A stretch of DNA of 64,000 nt from Ascochyta rabiei (taxonomy: Eukaryota; Ascomycota; Dothideomycetes; Pleosporales; Didymellaceae): the NCBI RefSeq assembly GCF_004011695.2, contig NC_082407.1, positions 1,984,001 to 2,048,000 on the forward strand. Direction: 5' to 3'. Below, one piece after another: positions 60,713 through 64,000 of this stretch. The first letter of the stretch is position 1. Each line of letters begins with the position of its first letter. The position numbers and the translations under genes are program-made. The notes beneath the pieces were generated by a model that worked only from the letters and a program-made list of their open reading frames with translations, ran no database searches and had not been told where the DNA came from.

Positions 60713-61001
60713 TGCTCTACTGTGCCCCCTAGTTAGGTTACTATTTTGTTCTAGTATAAGTATTAAAGCATCTTATTAGTAGGCACATTAGGAAGGATAC
60801 TTATTATTATTATTATTAAGGGTTAAAGAGATAGGTAATACAGTAGTTAAATTCTATAAGTAAGTGTTACTAGTTGTTGTTGTAGGTGTCCTGCCTTAAC
60901 AGTTCCTGTTAAGGTCTCTTATACCCCTCTGCCGGCCAGATTTTGTACACTAGCTAAGCATCCTAGTTCTTACTAAGGACGTTACTGTGTGCACTAGCAC
61001 A

Positions 61002-62027
61002 CTACTTGCAATTAGAGCTATATAGTTAGATCTCTAGGATTAGTTCCTAAAAGATATAGTTAGCATAACTAATTAACTAAGAGCGTTAAAAAAGGAATAT
61101 TAGGATAATAACAAAAAGGTTTAGTATAAGCAGATTAACCCTAGAGACCTGGTTCTAGTGTAGGACTTAGTAGGACAAATTAACATGTCTAGAGATAAGA
61201 AGTTAAGAAAGAAGTAGCTTAGGCTATACTAAGTGTTACTTAATAGAACACAGCTAGATAGGGGCACGTATTTACTTAAAGACCTTAATAGAAGTAGCAT
61301 GCTATATATAGTACTAGGGTAGAGAATAAAGAAGTTCTATAAGCGTTTACTAGAGGATATTTAGTTAGAAGAGAGGGGACTTATAAAGGTATAGAGAGAA
61401 AATACCTAAAATTAAAACTATAAGGACATGTTTCTACAGAACAGACAAAATAAGGCTGCTAAGAATTTAAGCACCCCTATTCTAGCAGGTAAGGGAAGAA
61501 CACCTGCTAGTTACAATTTACTAAGTATTAAAATCTACCCTTTACCTCTTATATAGTATAAAAGACTATAATATAAAATATATAATAACTTATCTAATTT
61601 AGACTTTAATGATAAGGCTTAGTAGTATAGTCTATAGGACAGACTACTAAAGATAGGGAGGTAACGTCCTAACTGCTAAAGCTGTAAGCTAATTAGCAGT
61701 TACTAGGTCTTACTAGTTAACTCCTAATTAGCTAAAACTTAACGCTAGTAAAAGTAACTTAGCCTAGGCATTTACTAAGTATAGAGAAAGGTGCAAGCTA
61801 ACAGCTTAGAACTAAAATAACTATTTATAAATAATTAATAATTATAGTAAGTAAAGTAAGTAAGGAAAACTATAAGTAGTAAGTAAAAAATATAAATAGT
61901 AAGTAAAAGCGTAGAAGAAAAGTGGGCCTACAGCTACCTAGAACACTCTTAAAGCAGAGCCACCCTATTACTTCTAACTCTCTCCTTTATAACATTAGCT
62001 TGTAACTTCTTTATATCTACTTAACTA
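61002..62027 (+). mobile_element. X element copy Xc, middle part
   Basis: Collinear with Xa from 36859 to just before ORF3, covering the end of the integrase region and the following spacer with hairpin H6. It resumes Xc after the inverted Xb insertion and is itself interrupted at 62028 by Fot1-B. Confidence 0.88.
61687..61733. repeat. Hairpin repeat H6 (Xc)
   Basis: 47-nt palindrome with arms AGCTAATTAGCAGTTAC and GTTAACTCCTAATTAGCT; positional counterpart of H3 and H4. Confidence 0.85.
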
Positions 62028-63869
62028 ATGTAAGCAGTAGGTAAGTCGCTTAGGCAAGCAAGTCACTTACCTTTTTAAGCCTTAGACCTTTGCAACACTA
62101 TAACTTAACACTACAACGTTGTACTATAGCTTATAGTACGTTAAATTAATCTAATTAGTCTACAGTATCTTTCTTACATATGCGCTTGTTGTGCCCTACC
62201 TTACTACACCTCCTACAGCGTTAAGAACCCTGTCTACCACCACCTGTTCGCATCCTCTCCTTACGCCTCTCAGCCTCAACCAGCGCATCAGCATCCCTAC
62301 GCTTAACTATCTCCTCTGCTTCTTGCTAAGATAGGGTCCCACTATGCTAGATCTGCTTCTTTTTACATATTTTACGCTTAGAAGCAGCTTTATTTACTAC
62401 TTAGAGCTTAACTATCTTAGCTGCTATTAGCACCTGGGTATACACTATTATTTTAGCTCCCTTTTAAAACTACTACACTATCTTACAGATTAATTCTGTT
62501 AATAAACTTCTATATTCCCTAATTCTCTTTAATATTAGCATTAACTAAGCTCTAATTTTAGCAGCGTTGCTTGGTGTTTTAGGTTGCTAGGGGGTAGGCT
62601 CTAGTAGAGGTGGTGATAGCGTACAAGGCTTTACTTTAAGCCTTAATAGTACTACCTCTAGGTTATCTAGAACTAAGCCTGTTGCTTGGAAGCTTAATTG
62701 AATATTACTAGATAAGAACGCCTTATTAAAAACCTAATTAAAGGTAGCTAGGAACGCTTTCTTGTTAATGTAGGTAATATAACAGTTTACTAAGATATTA
62801 ATTTCCTTCTTTTATGCCTGCTTAAATAGGGTAAAATACCCTATATTAAGTGGCTGTAGGATGTAGGAGGTGTAAGGAGCCATATAGAGAGTAATAATCT
62901 TACTCTCCTTATACAGATTCTGGAAGGTAAGTAACTTATAGCTCTTATAGCTATTAATAATCAGCAGCTAGTAGCTACCTACTGTCTAGGCTGTTATGTG
63001 CTAGATAAAGTGCTTTAGCCACTCTAGGGCTAGTTTATTTATTGTCTAGCTATTCTTACTAATACTAATCTGCTAATCCTTTAGGTTATAATACTAGGCT
63101 TAGTTATAGTTCTTTACTTTAAAGATAATAAAGGGTAGAATAACCTACCCTATAGCATTAATTGCAGCAATTAACATTGCCTATTTACAGTTGCTAGGCT
63201 GGACCTGCAATAGTCTAAGACGCCTCTTAGACGCAGTTACCACCTTAACAGACCCCCTAACACCTATCTAGAAGCTAGTCTTGTTAAAGTTATAGGTTTC
63301 TTTGTCTAGGATACTATACTTAGCTTTAACATTACATATAAGGTTAAACTAGGGGCTAATAATAGCTAGGTTACTATATAGGACTCTCTAGTAATTACGC
63401 TGTCTATTTATATAAGACTTAATCTTAGGCTTCTAGCGTATAAGGTTCCTAGCCTATTTTTCCCTAACCTAGCTACTATAACAGGCAGCTAGTAGTTAAT
63501 TAGCTATTTTATATACGTAGCTAAGTGTAGGGGTAAAGCCTTATATATTAAGCTTCCTTATATATTGTATAATTGTGTCCTCTTTAACCCTAGTAAGCTA
63601 GAATAAGTTAGGATAGGAATTGCGTTGTGAGGTCGTTTTGGCGCGTTAGTTAGAGAGGGTCCTTTAAGGAACGTTATAGATAGCAGCAGCGCGTTACTAG
63701 CTTAGTAACGCATTAGATTTTATAGCTTAGATAGCAAGGACTATCCTATCCTCACAAGAAAGCAATTTAAGATTAGGTTGTTAAGACATTAGATAAAAGG
63801 TTAAAGAAGGTGTGATCTTAGTAAAGGTAAGCGACTCGCTTACCTAAGCGACTTACTTACTGCTTACGT
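62028..63869 (-). mobile_element. Fot1-B (second Tc1/mariner-Pogo transposon), inside Xc
   Basis: 1842-bp element with TA flanks (62026-62027, 63870-63871) and inverted repeats starting ACGTAAGCAGTAAGTAAGTC (left end altered to ATG). The decayed transposase is on the minus strand: a C-terminal zinc knuckle CRRCSKVGHNKRIC with intact Cys and His near 62175-62220, an Arg/Glu-rich segment (EEIVKRRDADALVEAERRKE) before it, IINSYKSYKLL in the middle (Asp to Asn) and TYNFNKTSF near 63290. The C-terminal 150 or so bases have normal composition and little RIP; the rest is TA-rich. The family differs from Fot1-A. Confidence 0.92.
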
Positions 63870-64000
63870 TATATATAAAGTTTATAATATTACAGTAAAG
63901 GGTAATTATATAGAAAGAGCTAGAACTAGGAGAGGGAGTAGTATAGTAGTTATTAGTCTTAAAGGCTATTAAGAGTAAGGATATTACTAAGGTTGCTAAT
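63870..64000 (+). mobile_element. X element copy Xc, right part (runs off the window)
   Basis: Continues Xc across the Fot1-B insertion and enters ORF3 (QKELELG-type start near 63915), collinear with Xa 37865-38000. The rest lies outside the window. Confidence 0.88.

Larger units (their letters stand above)
51800..60740 (-). pseudogene. Xb gag-pol (RIP-decayed), split by Fot1-A copy 4
   Basis: Minus-strand counterpart of the Xa gag-pol. Integrase, RNase H and RT run from about 52000 to 55050; the RT site FLNN is at 54344-54355, again both Asp turned to Asn. The gag-protease part follows on either side of Fot1-A copy 4 (55848-57710). The leader with three tandem units is at about 60480-60712. 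Confidence 0.78.
47704..61001 (-). mobile_element. X element copy Xb, inverted, complete, inside Xc
   Basis: Full X element on the minus strand with two 255-bp LTRs (47704-47958 as its 3' LTR, 60747-61001 as its 5' LTR). The purine tract appears as AACCTCCCCCCCCTAAG next to the 3' LTR. Flanks are CTAT and CTAC, one RIP-type change apart, fitting a 4-bp target copy. It is collinear with Xa throughout. It lacks Fot1-A copy 3 but carries copy 4 elsewhere. Xa and Xb form an inverted pair of about 11 kb each. Confidence 0.9.

Noticed and set aside
15778..64000. A different genetic code (TAG/TAA as Gln) to explain long frames
   Set aside because: Flanking genes use normal stops, catalytic Asp codons are changed to Asn, and changes match CpA-to-TpA mutation, so RIP explains it.

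Overview
This is a piece of a filamentous ascomycete (Pezizomycotina) chromosome, most likely a dothideomycete close to Parastagonospora. The genes have short GT-AG introns of about 45-120 bases, and the proteins are conserved fungal ones. A gene-dense, GC-balanced segment (1 to about 15.46 kb) abuts a 48-kb block of TA-rich, transposon-only DNA (15.78-64 kb). In that block nearly every old reading frame is riddled with TAG and TAA but almost never TGA, and Asp and His codons have become Asn and Tyr. This is the signature of repeat-induced point mutation (RIP, CpA to TpA). The lineage guess rests on memory that element sizes here (1863-bp and 1842-bp TA-flanked DNA transposons, a roughly 5.2-kb Copia) resemble Molly, Pixie and Elsa of P. 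nodorum. It was not checked against sequence.

Gene segment, in order: a PP2A B55 regulatory subunit (+, 6 exons), a YEA4-type UDP-sugar transporter (+, 4 exons), a PMT4-type protein O-mannosyltransferase (+, 2 exons), a SAT4/rhodopsin-like seven-TM protein (+, 4 exons), a DUF726 alpha/beta-hydrolase membrane protein (-, 3 exons), and the rRNA-processing PIN protein UTP23 (+, 2 exons). These are housekeeping or membrane and cell-wall genes with no evident cluster. The transporter and PMT4 both feed glycosylation in the secretory pathway. DUF726 and UTP23 are divergent and share a 338-bp promoter region.

Transposon segment: the elements are nested and the order of events can be read. A Copia remnant (C2, LTR 20316-20772) lies left of a Gypsy remnant (G3, 41908-46044). 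A second Copia, C1 (21629-41902, TSD AGTAT), interrupts this older DNA. C1 itself carries a Fot1-A DNA transposon in its 5' LTR and an 11.3-kb Gypsy-type element, Xa (28388-41600), near its 3' end. Xa carries another Fot1-A. G3 is interrupted by a 296-bp solo LTR and by a third X copy, Xc (from 46045). Xc holds an inverted X copy, Xb (47704-61001), which carries its own Fot1-A, and a different DNA transposon, Fot1-B (62028-63869).

The most interesting points are: (1) X elements carry, after gag and pol, a third very long decayed frame (about 1,128 codons) with an HxD...GF(H/Y) pattern reminiscent of Fe(II)/2-oxoglutarate dioxygenases; (2) a 47-nt hairpin recurs six times, in unrelated Copia and Gypsy elements; (3) reciprocal empty sites prove the Fot1-A insertions; (4) a solo LTR appears to be RIP-mutated only over the part it shares with another copy.
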